From the NCBI GenBank assembly GCA_965277835.1, contig OZ255841.1, positions 372,001-436,000 of the forward strand: a stretch of DNA of 64,000 nt, given 5' to 3'. The notes beneath the pieces are model-generated. The model saw nothing but the letters and a program-made list of their open reading frames with translations, was not told the DNA's origin and did not search any database. Below, piece by piece: positions 53,401 through 62,108 of the stretch (its first letter is position 1; the number at the start of each line of letters is the position of its first letter). The stretch is from Arcticimaribacter sp965277835 (lineage in GTDB: Bacteria > Bacteroidota > Bacteroidia > Flavobacteriales > Flavobacteriaceae). Both the position numbers and the translations under genes were made by a program.

Positions 53401-56307
53401 ATGAATAAATCAAGATTTATATTTTTTTGGCTATTAAGTGTATGTGCACTATATGGACAAACCCCTGACCCCTTAAAAGTTTTCGATGTAGAAGCCCAAC
53501 AAAAGTGGGTAGATAGTGTATATACCTCGCTTACTTTAGAAGAAAAAATAGGACAGCTTTTTATGGTTATGGCATTTTCGGAACGCGGAGAAGAACATTT
53601 TAACGAGATTGAAAAAAATATTGAAGTAGATAAAATTGGAGGGATAATTTTTTCACTCGGAGGCCCCATAGAGCAAACACAATGGTTAAATCAATTTCAA
53701 GAAAAAACTAAAGTACCACTACTAATAGGTATGGACGCTGAATGGGGCGTAGCAATGCGGTTAGATTCTGTACAGCCATTTCCGTGGAACATGACTTTAG
53801 GAGCAATACAAGACAATAGATTAATAGAAGCAATAGGAAACCGTATAGGCACGCAAGCGAAACGCTTAGGCATACATATTAATTTTGCCCCTACTGTTGA
53901 TATTAATACAAACCCCGAAAACCCAATTATAGGCAATCGCTCCTTTGGGGAAGATAAATATAATGTAGCAAAAAAGAGTAGTGCGCTAATTAAAGGTATG
54001 CACGCATCGGGTGTGTTTTCATCAGCTAAACATTTCCCAGGTCATGGCGATACATCAACAGATTCTCATTTGGGACTTCCGACAATTAATTTCTCATCCG
54101 AACGGATTAACGATATTGAGTTATTTCCATTCAAAAGAATGATACAAGACGGTGTTTCTTCTGTAATGGTAGCGCATTTAGATGTTTTGGCTTTAGATAA
54201 AGGAGTGCCTTCATCGTTGTCATATAAAATTGTGCAAACGCTTCTTAAAGACTCACTTAATTTTAAAGGGTTAGTTATTAGCGATGCGTTAAACATGAAA
54301 GGTGCTGCGAAGGCAAACGCTTCGCTTGGGATTGATGTAGAAGCTTTTTTAGCAGGAAATGATATTCTATTAATCCCCAATGATGTTTCAGTAGCTATTA
54401 GGAAGATGAAACGAGCAATTAAAACTAAAAAGATATCAGAAGAACGATTAGCATACTCGGTTAAAAAAATATTGAAAGCAAAGTATAAAGTAAGACTACA
54501 CGAAGAGGCAAGAGTGTCGTTGCACAATTTATATGAAGACCTTAATACAATAGAGGACGATTATTTAATAACTAAAGCCATTAGGTCTGCAATAACTGTA
54601 GTTAAGAATAAAAATAATATACTCCCTTTAGACCCCTCAAAACCTTACGGCTACTTAAAATTGGGCGATGACGATGGAAGTTTATTTAAAAAACTACTTT
54701 CAGAGGACCTTGAAATACACACTGTTGAGGCATCACATCCTAACGCATTTATTCTAAAGGAACTTGAACCCTATAGTGATATTGTAATAGGGTTTCATCG
54801 ATCGAGTGAAAACCCGTGGAAGGCATCTCATTTCTCCGAAAAAGAAATAGAACTTCTCAAGGCTTTGAGTGAAAAACACAATATTGTACTTGATATATTT
54901 GTAAACCCGTATGCGTTAAATAAACTAGACAAGATCGAAACCATTGATGGGATTGTGGTTAGTTACCAAAATAATGATATTGCACAAGAGGCTTCTGCTG
55001 AAATTATTTTAGGTAAAAGAGCTGCGTTTGGGCGACTTCCCGTTTCGGTTTCTACGCAATATAAACCAGGGGATGGGATTGATTTAAAAGTGTCGTCCGC
55101 CCTAGAAAAGGGAGACCCTTTAGACGTAGGTTTTGATCCTAAGCGTTTAGCTAAAGTAGATACATTGGCTCAGCTTGCTATAGATTCTTTGATGACCCCA
55201 GGAATGCAAATACTTGTAGCGCGACACGGTAAAATTGTGTATAATAAAAGTTTTGGCTACCATACGTATAAAAAAAAAATACCTGTAAAGAACACGGATA
55301 TTTATGACCTTGCATCATTAACAAAGATATTAGCAACAATACCATTATTAATAAAAGAAGTTGACGAAAATAAACTTGATTTAAATAGTAGTTTAGGCTC
55401 GCTAAACCCAGAATGGGAAGCCTCAAATAAAGCTGATATTACGGTTCAAGACATACTCTCTCACTACGCAAGGCTAACCCCTTGGATTCCTTTTTATAAA
55501 GCGACCCTGAAGGAAGGAACAGGTAAACTAGACAAAAAGTTTTATCGTAAACGGCGGAATAATCGATACCCTATTTCTGTTGCAGAACAAATTTATGGCA
55601 GAAATAATTTAAAAGATATTATTAAAAGTCAGGTTATAGAAAGCGAATTGAGAGATACTTTAGAGTATAAATATTCTGATTTGCCTTACTTTTTTATGAA
55701 AGACCTTTTAGAGTTGCGTTATAAAGAACCTTTAGATGTTCTTGCTGACAAGAAAATTTATAAACCTTTAGGCTTGGTTAGAACAGCGTTTAATCCCAAT
55801 ATTAACATACCAAACCAAACTATAGTACCGTCAGAAATTGATACGTATTACAGAAAACAAGAACTAAAAGGAGAAGTACACGACATGGCTGCAGCTATGT
55901 TAGGAGGAGTAGGAGGGCATGCTGGTCTTTTTTCTAATGCCGAAGAAGTCGCAATAATTATGCAGTTATTTTTGCAAAAAGGGACATATGCCAATAAAAA
56001 ATATTTTTCCGAAGATTCATTTGATAAATTTAACCGTTGTCTATATTGTGATAAGGGAAATAGGAGAGGGGTTGGCTTTGATAAACCTCAGCTAGAAGGT
56101 AGAGGCTCAACTTGTGGTTGTGTGCCTAGGTCTAGCTTTGGACATTCGGGCTTTACAGGTACTTATGCATGGGCTGATCCAGAGAATGAGTTGGTATATG
56201 TATTCCTTTCTAACAGAACATACCCTTCTATGGAAAATAATTTACTACTAAAACATGATATTCGAACTCGAATTCAACAATATATTTATGATGCAATTAT
56301 TAACTAA
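53401..56307 (+). CDS. Secreted GH3 beta-N-acetylhexosaminidase fused to a beta-lactamase-fold serine hydrolase
   Basis: A 968-residue protein with a Sec signal peptide ending at about residue 20 (CALYGQ). Residues 30-360 are NagZ-like GH3: SAKHFPGHGDTSTDSHLGLP near residue 208 has the His/Asp dyad and VISDALNMKGA near 293 the nucleophile Asp. A GH3 C-terminal domain follows to about 565. Residues 600-960 are a class C beta-lactamase/PBP4*-type domain: SLTK near 638 (Ser/Lys), YSD near 760 and HSGFTGT near 914. Together it could trim both sugar and peptide parts of peptidoglycan in the periplasm. bshA follows by 12 bp. Confidence 0.93.
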   Translation: MNKSRFIFFWLLSVCALYGQTPDPLKVFDVEAQQKWVDSVYTSLTLEEKIGQLFMVMAFSERGEEHFNEIEKNIEVDKIGGIIFSLGGPIEQTQWLNQFQEKTKVPLLIGMDAEWGVAMRLDSVQPFPWNMTLGAIQDNRLIEAIGNRIGTQAKRLGIHINFAPTVDINTNPENPIIGNRSFGEDKYNVAKKSSALIKGMHASGVFSSAKHFPGHGDTSTDSHLGLPTINFSSERINDIELFPFKRMIQDGVSSVMVAHLDVLALDKGVPSSLSYKIVQTLLKDSLNFKGLVISDALNMKGAAKANASLGIDVEAFLAGNDILLIPNDVSVAIRKMKRAIKTKKISEERLAYSVKKILKAKYKVRLHEEARVSLHNLYEDLNTIEDDYLITKAIRSAITVVKNKNNILPLDPSKPYGYLKLGDDDGSLFKKLLSEDLEIHTVEASHPNAFILKELEPYSDIVIGFHRSSENPWKASHFSEKEIELLKALSEKHNIVLDIFVNPYALNKLDKIETIDGIVVSYQNNDIAQEASAEIILGKRAAFGRLPVSVSTQYKPGDGIDLKVSSALEKGDPLDVGFDPKRLAKVDTLAQLAIDSLMTPGMQILVARHGKIVYNKSFGYHTYKKKIPVKNTDIYDLASLTKILATIPLLIKEVDENKLDLNSSLGSLNPEWEASNKADITVQDILSHYARLTPWIPFYKATLKEGTGKLDKKFYRKRRNNRYPISVAEQIYGRNNLKDIIKSQVIESELRDTLEYKYSDLPYFFMKDLLELRYKEPLDVLADKKIYKPLGLVRTAFNPNINIPNQTIVPSEIDTYYRKQELKGEVHDMAAAMLGGVGGHAGLFSNAEEVAIIMQLFLQKGTYANKKYFSEDSFDKFNRCLYCDKGNRRGVGFDKPQLEGRGSTCGCVPRSSFGHSGFTGTYAWADPENELVYVFLSNRTYPSMENNLLLKHDIRTRIQQYIYDAIIN

Positions 56308-56319
56308 AATAAAACGTAA

Positions 56320-57447
56320 TTGAAAATAGCAATAGTATGTTACCCTACTTTTGGCGGAAGCGGTGTTGTAGCAACCGAACTTGGGTTAGCTTTAGCCAAT
56401 AAAGGACACGAAGTACATTTTGTAACGTATAAGCAACCAGTACGTTTAGAAGCATTAAGTAAAAATTTACACTTCCATGAAGTGTATGTGCCCGACTATC
56501 CTTTATTTCAATTTCAGCCATACGAACTAGCTTTGTCTAGCAAACTGGTTGATATGGTTAAGTTGCATAAATTAGACTTATTACACGTTCACTATGCAAT
56601 TCCACATGCATATGCCGCATATATGGCAAAACAAATGCTAAAAGACCAAGGGATTAATTTACCAATTGTAACAACGCTTCACGGTACTGACATCACATTA
56701 GTAGGTAGCCATCCAGTTTATAAACCTGCAGTTGAATTTAGTATTAATCATTCTGACTGTGTTACTTCTGTCTCTGAGAGTTTGAAAGAAGACACCTTGA
56801 ATTTATTTGATATTAGAAAAGACATTAGAGTAGTGCCAAACTTTGTTGATTTTAACAAACATGCTAACCATAGCGAAGATTGTGAACGCTCGTATATTGC
56901 TGAACCTAACGAAAAAATTATTTCTCACGTTAGTAATTTTAGACCTGTTAAACGAATTTTGGATGTAGTCTTAGTATTTGAAAAAATAATAAAAGAAGTC
57001 TCTGCAAAACTTATTATGGTAGGCGAGGGCCCCGACCGCCAAGCTGCAATGGATTATTGCGATAAAAAAGGAATTAGTAATAAAGTTAAATTTATAGGTA
57101 AGAGCAACCAAATTTTTGAAGTGTTGTGCTACTCGGATCTGTTTCTTCTTCCATCTGAAAAAGAAAGTTTTGGCTTGGCTGCCTTAGAGGCAATGATGAT
57201 GCGTGTACCTGTTATCTCTTCAAATGCCGGAGGGTTACCCGAAGTTAATATTGAAGGCAAAACAGGGCATTTATTTGATATTGGAGATATAGACGGAATG
57301 GCTTCAAAAAGTATTGAATTACTTAAAGATGATAACCTCTTAGAAGAATATAAAACGAAAGCCCAACAAGAGGCACGTAAATTTGATTTGCATCAAATAG
57401 TAGGTAACTATTTAGAAATATATAGAAAGGCTTTAAAAAAAGAATAG
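56320..57447 (+). CDS. bshA: N-acetyl-alpha-D-glucosaminyl L-malate synthase (bacillithiol synthesis)
   Basis: A 375-residue GT4 glycosyltransferase that joins UDP-GlcNAc to L-malate, the first step to bacillithiol. CYPTFGGSGVVATELGLALA at the N-terminus, TTLHGTDITLVGSHP, VSNFRPVKRILDV and PSEKESFGLAALEAMM are the BshA pattern. Translation must start at a TTG at 56320, since the family begins right there (MKIAIVCYPTFGGSG). bshB and bshC are not in the window. It is co-transcribed with the GH3 fusion gene, a pairing that has no obvious functional reason. Confidence 0.95.
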   Translation: MKIAIVCYPTFGGSGVVATELGLALANKGHEVHFVTYKQPVRLEALSKNLHFHEVYVPDYPLFQFQPYELALSSKLVDMVKLHKLDLLHVHYAIPHAYAAYMAKQMLKDQGINLPIVTTLHGTDITLVGSHPVYKPAVEFSINHSDCVTSVSESLKEDTLNLFDIRKDIRVVPNFVDFNKHANHSEDCERSYIAEPNEKIISHVSNFRPVKRILDVVLVFEKIIKEVSAKLIMVGEGPDRQAAMDYCDKKGISNKVKFIGKSNQIFEVLCYSDLFLLPSEKESFGLAALEAMMMRVPVISSNAGGLPEVNIEGKTGHLFDIGDIDGMASKSIELLKDDNLLEEYKTKAQQEARKFDLHQIVGNYLEIYRKALKKE

Positions 57448-57455
57448 TTTTTTTA

Positions 57456-57850
57456 TCATTTTGGATGATATATACGTTTTGCATTTTTATATACATCTTC
57501 TTTTATTAACGACATTTTTTTTGTTTTAAATTGCGTGTATAGTTCCTATCTACTATTTCTTTAGATCCAATAAATTGAGTTAAGAAATCAGCAGGAACAC
57601 CTTTTTTTCCAAGATAATTATTTAATAAATTGTTTCCAGCTAAATATGCCAATTGCGTAGTTTTGAAATCATCTTCGGCATGTGCCCAAGCTAAACCATA
57701 TGCGACTTCTGCATCTGTTTTTGCAAAAATATGTGGGACACCATATAAATCTCGAACTATATCAATTGATTCGGGGCCTAACTGAGCAAAAACACTTATA
57801 TTTAAAAATGAAGTAAGGATAAAAAGAAAAGAAAATTTTAAATTAGTCAT
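57456..57850 (-). pseudogene. Collapsed penicillin acylase-family gene
   Basis: From the ATG at 57850 the frame encodes a signal peptide (SFLFILTSFLNISVFAQ) and about 90 residues that match the start of penicillin/AHL acylases: IVRDLYGVPHIFAKTDAEVAYGLAWAHAEDDF. Functional members have 600-800 residues, including a Ser nucleophile after a spacer; here the frame stops at 57506. Just past an A8 tract a second frame reads MSLIKEDVYKNAKRIYHPK to 57456, plausibly the original C-terminus. So a large internal deletion plus a frameshift has destroyed the gene. Confidence 0.75.
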
Positions 57851-57928
57851 TATGAAAATGTTACATAAATTATAGTGCGTTTTACATAGCAATATGCCCA
57901 TTTTAATAAAATCTAATATTATAATTTG

Positions 57929-58321
57929 ATGAGAAAAATTATTTTTTTAACGCTTTTTTGTTGCAGCTTTTCTTATAGCCAATTTACGTTTTATAAACCT
58001 TATGAAGTAGAGGTAGTTTCTAATTTACCTTATGAGAAGTTAGAGACTAGAGTAGAGCAGACGAGATTAGCTTTTGAAGCTCAAGAGTGGTCAGTTGAAG
58101 TTTTGAAGTATCTTTTATATCGCATGCGACAAGAACCGTTTATTTCTGGTAATCAAAAAATTAAGCTAACAATTAACGACACCTATGGAAGTAGAAAAAT
58201 TGAGGTTATGATTCCAGTATCCGAAGAAATAATACAAGCTTTTAAAACTGAAGAAGGCTTTAACGAACGTTATATTGATTTTTTAAGCGACACTTATGAA
58301 TGGATTTTAGATATGATTTGA
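57929..58321 (+). CDS. Exported protein of unknown function
   Basis: A 130-residue protein with a signal peptide (IIFLTLFCCSFSYSQ, cut near residue 18). The rest is mixed alpha/beta with conserved-looking QEWSVEVLKYLLYRM and DTYEWILDMI. No family recognised. The ATG at 57929 is chosen over an in-frame TTG three bases earlier. It is divergent from the broken acylase gene. Confidence 0.65.
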   Translation: MRKIIFLTLFCCSFSYSQFTFYKPYEVEVVSNLPYEKLETRVEQTRLAFEAQEWSVEVLKYLLYRMRQEPFISGNQKIKLTINDTYGSRKIEVMIPVSEEIIQAFKTEEGFNERYIDFLSDTYEWILDMI

Positions 58322-58396
58322 GAATTATACTTTTCATAAAAAAAATAATTGTTTATATTTATTAAAGTATTTCAATGATAAGTATTTTAAAAAACT

Positions 58397-58404
58397 TAAT
58401 TTTG
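58397..58404 (+). promoter_or_regulatory. -7 element of the small membrane protein gene
   Basis: TAATTTTG matches TAnnTTTG and lies 17 bp before the ATG at 58422, which supports that short gene being expressed. Confidence 0.5.
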
Positions 58405-58421
58405 AATAAAAATTATTATTA

Positions 58422-58595
58422 ATGTTTGAGTTTGATCAATATTTAGGCTTTTTATCGTTTTTAACGATTTTAACTATTGGCTTTTGGCTGATGATTTTTT
58501 TAATCACTTTTGTTGTACCCTACTGGTTAATAGGAAACCTCTTAGAGTGGCTTAAAGAGCGTAAAGAAGCAAAGAAAACTGAGTTAAGCGAATAG
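58422..58595 (+). CDS. Small membrane protein (57 residues)
   Basis: A 57-codon frame with a long hydrophobic stretch (LSFLTILTIGFWLMIFLITF, continuing VVPYW), enough for one long or two short helices, and a charged C-terminus (EWLKERKEAKKTELSE). It has its own good -7 element and clean spacing. Function not recognised; the shape recalls small flavobacterial integral proteins of unknown role. Confidence 0.6.
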   Translation: MFEFDQYLGFLSFLTILTIGFWLMIFLITFVVPYWLIGNLLEWLKERKEAKKTELSE

Positions 58596-58643
58596 CCATT
58601 ACTTAGTTAAATGAAATTTTAAGATTTAAGAGAGAGTATTCTA

Positions 58644-61103
58644 CTAGAAATCAAACTCATCATTATCTCCACCGCCATTATTTCCATTAGTACTTTTACG
58701 TTTATTTGCTTTATTCTCGTTGATTTTATAGGTAAATGTTAATGTATAGCTGGGTTGCCTCCACTGAAACTCACTGTATGTAGTAAAACCATTACTTATA
58801 GTTGTACTTTTTCTTCGTCTCGAATTGAATATATCACTTGCTCGAAGCGAAATAGATCCCTTTTTATTTAAAATAGTTTTGTTAAGTGCACCTGAGAGTG
58901 TAAATATGCCTTTGGTGCTTGTTTGCGCATTTGCTCGTGGACCGCGATAAAAACCTCTAAGCTGTAAATCCATATCCCAAGGTAGTTTAACGTTTGCATT
59001 TACGCGCGAAAACCAGCTTACTATTTTTGCACCAAAGTCTGTACCATTATAAGACCCAATGGTTTCTGAGTTGAAGATATTGAAATTTCCGCTTAGCCTT
59101 AATTTTCGAGAAGGCGAATAAGTAAGCGTAAACTCTGTCCCTGTACGAATGTTTTTTGATAAATTTACTGTAGTAGAGCGTATGGCAGGGACTTCAACTA
59201 CTGGGTTTTCACTAATACGAACTATTACTCCTGTGTCTTCGGTAATTCGTTCTATGTTTTGAGTTGATATTTGGTAATACACAGAGCCATTGAAAGTGAA
59301 TTTACTCCACCGCTTTAAGTACCCAAAATCAAAACTTTGAGAGTAAGAAGGGTTTAAATCTGGGTTTCCTTGTCTGAAGAAAGTTATACTTGTTCGCGAT
59401 GGAAAAGGGTTTAGCGACCTAGCACGAGGTCTTCGGATTCTTCGGCTAAAACCAATATTATAACTTTCGGTTTCGTTTACCTCGTAAGATATATTTATGG
59501 TAGGAAACCAGTTGATGTAGTTCTTTGTATTTTTATTAGACGTTGTTACTTGGTTTACAATAATATTGGAGTGTTCCATTCGTAAACCCAGTAAATAAGA
59601 AAGCTTATTTATCTTTTTTCCAAATTGGGTATACGCAGCATTTACATTTTCGGTATAAATCAAAAAATTTGATAGATCCGTGTTTTTAAAAAGCATATTA
59701 TTATTAGCGATAAACACATTGTAATCTAAGTTTTGAGTTCTAAAATCCCCACGATACCCTAATTCAAATTGAGTATTCTTATCAATAGGCCAAACATAGT
59801 CAGCTTGGTAGAGTATCCTTTTTTGCGATTCGTCTGTATATACTTCTTCTGGGATTGAACTTTTAATTTCAGAATCTTCATCCTCAATACTAGTTTCATA
59901 TTGAAACTCAGCTGTTAATTCATGACCGTCGTCATTAAATTTTTTAGTGTAGTTAATTCTAACCTGTTTAGTTTCATCAAACTCAACCTCATTGTCAATC
60001 CGTGTATTAGTAGACGAAACTACGCGCGAAATATCAAGCTCATCAATTATTGTATTTCCTATATTTCCATTATTACTTTTTCTATAAAACCCAGAAACTA
60101 TTAATGAGCTTTTGTCATTAATATAATACTCTGCACCAAGATTTAAAAACACATTTTTTCGGCTTCGGTCATACTTACGACTTTCATTTACATAGCTATT
60201 AGGGTTAGGAGCGTTAAAGTACTCGCTGTTAAACAGCCCATTACCCAAAGACTTTGAGTCTCTTATTGTAATAGTATTAAAAAAATTCACCTTATTAGTT
60301 CTCCAATTTATTGAAGTACTACCACTAAAATTTCTAGGGATACCGGCATTTAGCATTATAGAACCATTAAATCCTTTTAAGTTTTCTTTTTTAAGAATTA
60401 TGTTAAGGATTCCAGCAGTTCCAGAGGCATCATAACGTGCAGAAGGCGATGTTATAACTTCTACTTTTTCGATAGATTCTGCGGGGAGTTGGCGTAAGCC
60501 TTCGGACCCAGATATGCCTACTAAACCAGATGGTTTACCGTTAATTAGAATGCGCACATTGTCATTTCCTCTCAACGAAACCACACCTTCGACATCTACG
60601 GAGACGGAGGGGACATTATCTAATACATCCGAAACATTTCCACCACGAACAACAATATCTTTGCCAACATTGTATATTCGTTTATCTAAACGAACTTCAA
60701 CAGTAGTCTTTTCTCCAACTAATTCTACTTCATCTAAATTTTCGGCTTCTAATTCTAAATTAATCGTACCCAAATTAGTATTCGACCTTATAATAATATC
60801 TTTTTGAGTGATGGTTTTAAAAGATATATACTCTATGTTTATATCATATTTACCAGGGAATACCTCAAACGAAAAACTACCATCGGGAGCTGTTATACCG
60901 CCTTGTAACACATTAGGTCTGCGTTCATTCTTTAAAGTAATAGTAGCATACTCAAGAGGTTCTTTATTTACTGTGCTAACCACTTTACCTGTCAAAATTA
61001 CTTTTTCGGGTCTTTGTTGTGGGCGTTGGGAATAAACAGAGTTAATTGTAGAGAAGAATAAACCTAATACTATAAGTTTATTAAAAAATAAGTATGAACG
61101 CAT
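58644..61103 (-). CDS. Outer-membrane beta-barrel receptor (TonB-dependent receptor-like)
   Basis: An 819-residue protein. A signal peptide ends at about residue 26 (INSVYSQ). Residues 34-115 are a carboxypeptidase-D regulatory-like domain (TGKVVSTVNKEPLEYATITL, APDGSFSFEV). A plug domain follows (VSDVLDNVPSVSVDVEGVVSLRG, INGKPSGLVG, SARYDASGTAGILNIILKK), then a barrel of the OMP_b-brl_3 type to the C-terminus. The tail is Asn/Gly/Asp-rich (NGGGDNDEFDF) rather than ending in a typical barrel strand. No TonB box is evident. Substrate not decidable; no SusD partner gene adjoins it. Confidence 0.92.
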   Translation of the reverse strand: MRSYLFFNKLIVLGLFFSTINSVYSQRPQQRPEKVILTGKVVSTVNKEPLEYATITLKNERRPNVLQGGITAPDGSFSFEVFPGKYDINIEYISFKTITQKDIIIRSNTNLGTINLELEAENLDEVELVGEKTTVEVRLDKRIYNVGKDIVVRGGNVSDVLDNVPSVSVDVEGVVSLRGNDNVRILINGKPSGLVGISGSEGLRQLPAESIEKVEVITSPSARYDASGTAGILNIILKKENLKGFNGSIMLNAGIPRNFSGSTSINWRTNKVNFFNTITIRDSKSLGNGLFNSEYFNAPNPNSYVNESRKYDRSRKNVFLNLGAEYYINDKSSLIVSGFYRKSNNGNIGNTIIDELDISRVVSSTNTRIDNEVEFDETKQVRINYTKKFNDDGHELTAEFQYETSIEDEDSEIKSSIPEEVYTDESQKRILYQADYVWPIDKNTQFELGYRGDFRTQNLDYNVFIANNNMLFKNTDLSNFLIYTENVNAAYTQFGKKINKLSYLLGLRMEHSNIIVNQVTTSNKNTKNYINWFPTINISYEVNETESYNIGFSRRIRRPRARSLNPFPSRTSITFFRQGNPDLNPSYSQSFDFGYLKRWSKFTFNGSVYYQISTQNIERITEDTGVIVRISENPVVEVPAIRSTTVNLSKNIRTGTEFTLTYSPSRKLRLSGNFNIFNSETIGSYNGTDFGAKIVSWFSRVNANVKLPWDMDLQLRGFYRGPRANAQTSTKGIFTLSGALNKTILNKKGSISLRASDIFNSRRRKSTTISNGFTTYSEFQWRQPSYTLTFTYKINENKANKRKSTNGNNGGGDNDEFDF

Positions 61104-61145
61104 TAGGGCTTTTCAACAAGGTTTTAAATGACATTTAGTTCAATT

Positions 61146-61979
61146 CTATAGTTTATAATAAAGACCAAATGTAGCAGGTAAACTTTGAGGAAGATTGTTC
61201 CCCGAAAGAACAGTTGCAAAACCAGCAGTTACACCAAACTTACTTGAAAACTCTCCAATAAATTTGACACCAATCGCTGAAAACTCCTGATCGTTTACAT
61301 ACAAGGCATTTAATCGGTTAATTTCTGGTACAACAATGGTGCCATTCTTAAGCGATGAAGAGATATTTATAAAGCCAATTGCCCATATTTTTTTAAAGAA
61401 ATTAATGCCAAATTCACCACCAGCTCTAAAGTTGGAACTGTAATTTTGGTTACGAATATTTAGCCCCATATGCCCTTGTATAAACATATTTTTAAATCCC
61501 CTTCCTGTTATTAATAAGGGGGTAAATGACCAAGCGTCATAACCTGTTCTCAAACCAGTAGCACTATCATAACTCCCTGTATTTGCTTCTATATTGAATT
61601 GCCCAGAGAAAAGCCATTTGCTTTGAATAAAGTTATGTTTAAGTCCTATTTCTATATTCCCTAACGCTGATTTCGAACCTGCTTTTGAAATAGGAGTTCG
61701 CGCACTGTTTACTAGCCCTCCAGTTTCTACCATTTTAAATGGAACACTAAAAATTAAAGAGGTTTTATCGGTTAGACCATATTCTCCGTAAAAATGTAAT
61801 GTATTGTCTGTAACAGATCGCTCACTTGAATAATCAGGACTTCCATATAAACGATTATAATCAGAAATTAAGGTATATGATAACTGAACATAAGCTTTTT
61901 CTTTTTTTTGTGTCCATGGGCTTTGCCCATATACCTGAAAAGCACTTATTGATAAGACAAAAAGAATGATTTTTCTCAT
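61146..61979 (-). CDS. Outer-membrane beta-barrel protein of unknown function
   Basis: A 277-residue protein with a signal peptide ending AFQVYGQ (about residue 19). The rest alternates polar and hydrophobic residues in strands (LHFYGEYGLTDKTSLIFSVPF, NIEIGLKHNFIQSKWLFSGQFNIE) and ends in LPATFGLYYKL, a barrel-like final strand. It resembles the transporter/MetA-type barrels annotated in this phylum, without firm assignment. It lies upstream of the receptor gene with a 42-bp gap, so the two may be expressed together. Confidence 0.75.
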   Translation of the reverse strand: MRKIILFVLSISAFQVYGQSPWTQKKEKAYVQLSYTLISDYNRLYGSPDYSSERSVTDNTLHFYGEYGLTDKTSLIFSVPFKMVETGGLVNSARTPISKAGSKSALGNIEIGLKHNFIQSKWLFSGQFNIEANTGSYDSATGLRTGYDAWSFTPLLITGRGFKNMFIQGHMGLNIRNQNYSSNFRAGGEFGINFFKKIWAIGFINISSSLKNGTIVVPEINRLNALYVNDQEFSAIGVKFIGEFSSKFGVTAGFATVLSGNNLPQSLPATFGLYYKL

Positions 61980-62004
61980 ATTTAAAACTTTAACTATTTA
62001 ATTG

Positions 62005-62028
62005 TAAATATAAATATAAATATAAATA
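62005..62028. repeat. Hexanucleotide microsatellite upstream of the barrel gene
   Basis: Four exact copies of TAAATA lie 26 bp before the ATG of the barrel protein gene (minus strand), in the position where its promoter should be. Changes in copy number could alter promoter spacing. Confidence 0.8.
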
Positions 62029-62108
62029 TTTTGGAGTTATAATAATTTAAAAGAATCTAAGAAAAAATACTTAGTCGTGTTATAACTCAATTTTAACAGT
62101 ATTTAAGA

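Noticed and set aside
57447..57480. Terminator after bshA (ATCAT/ATGAT hairpin)
   Set aside because: The stem is only 5 bp of A/T-rich pairs and no T-run follows on the + strand.
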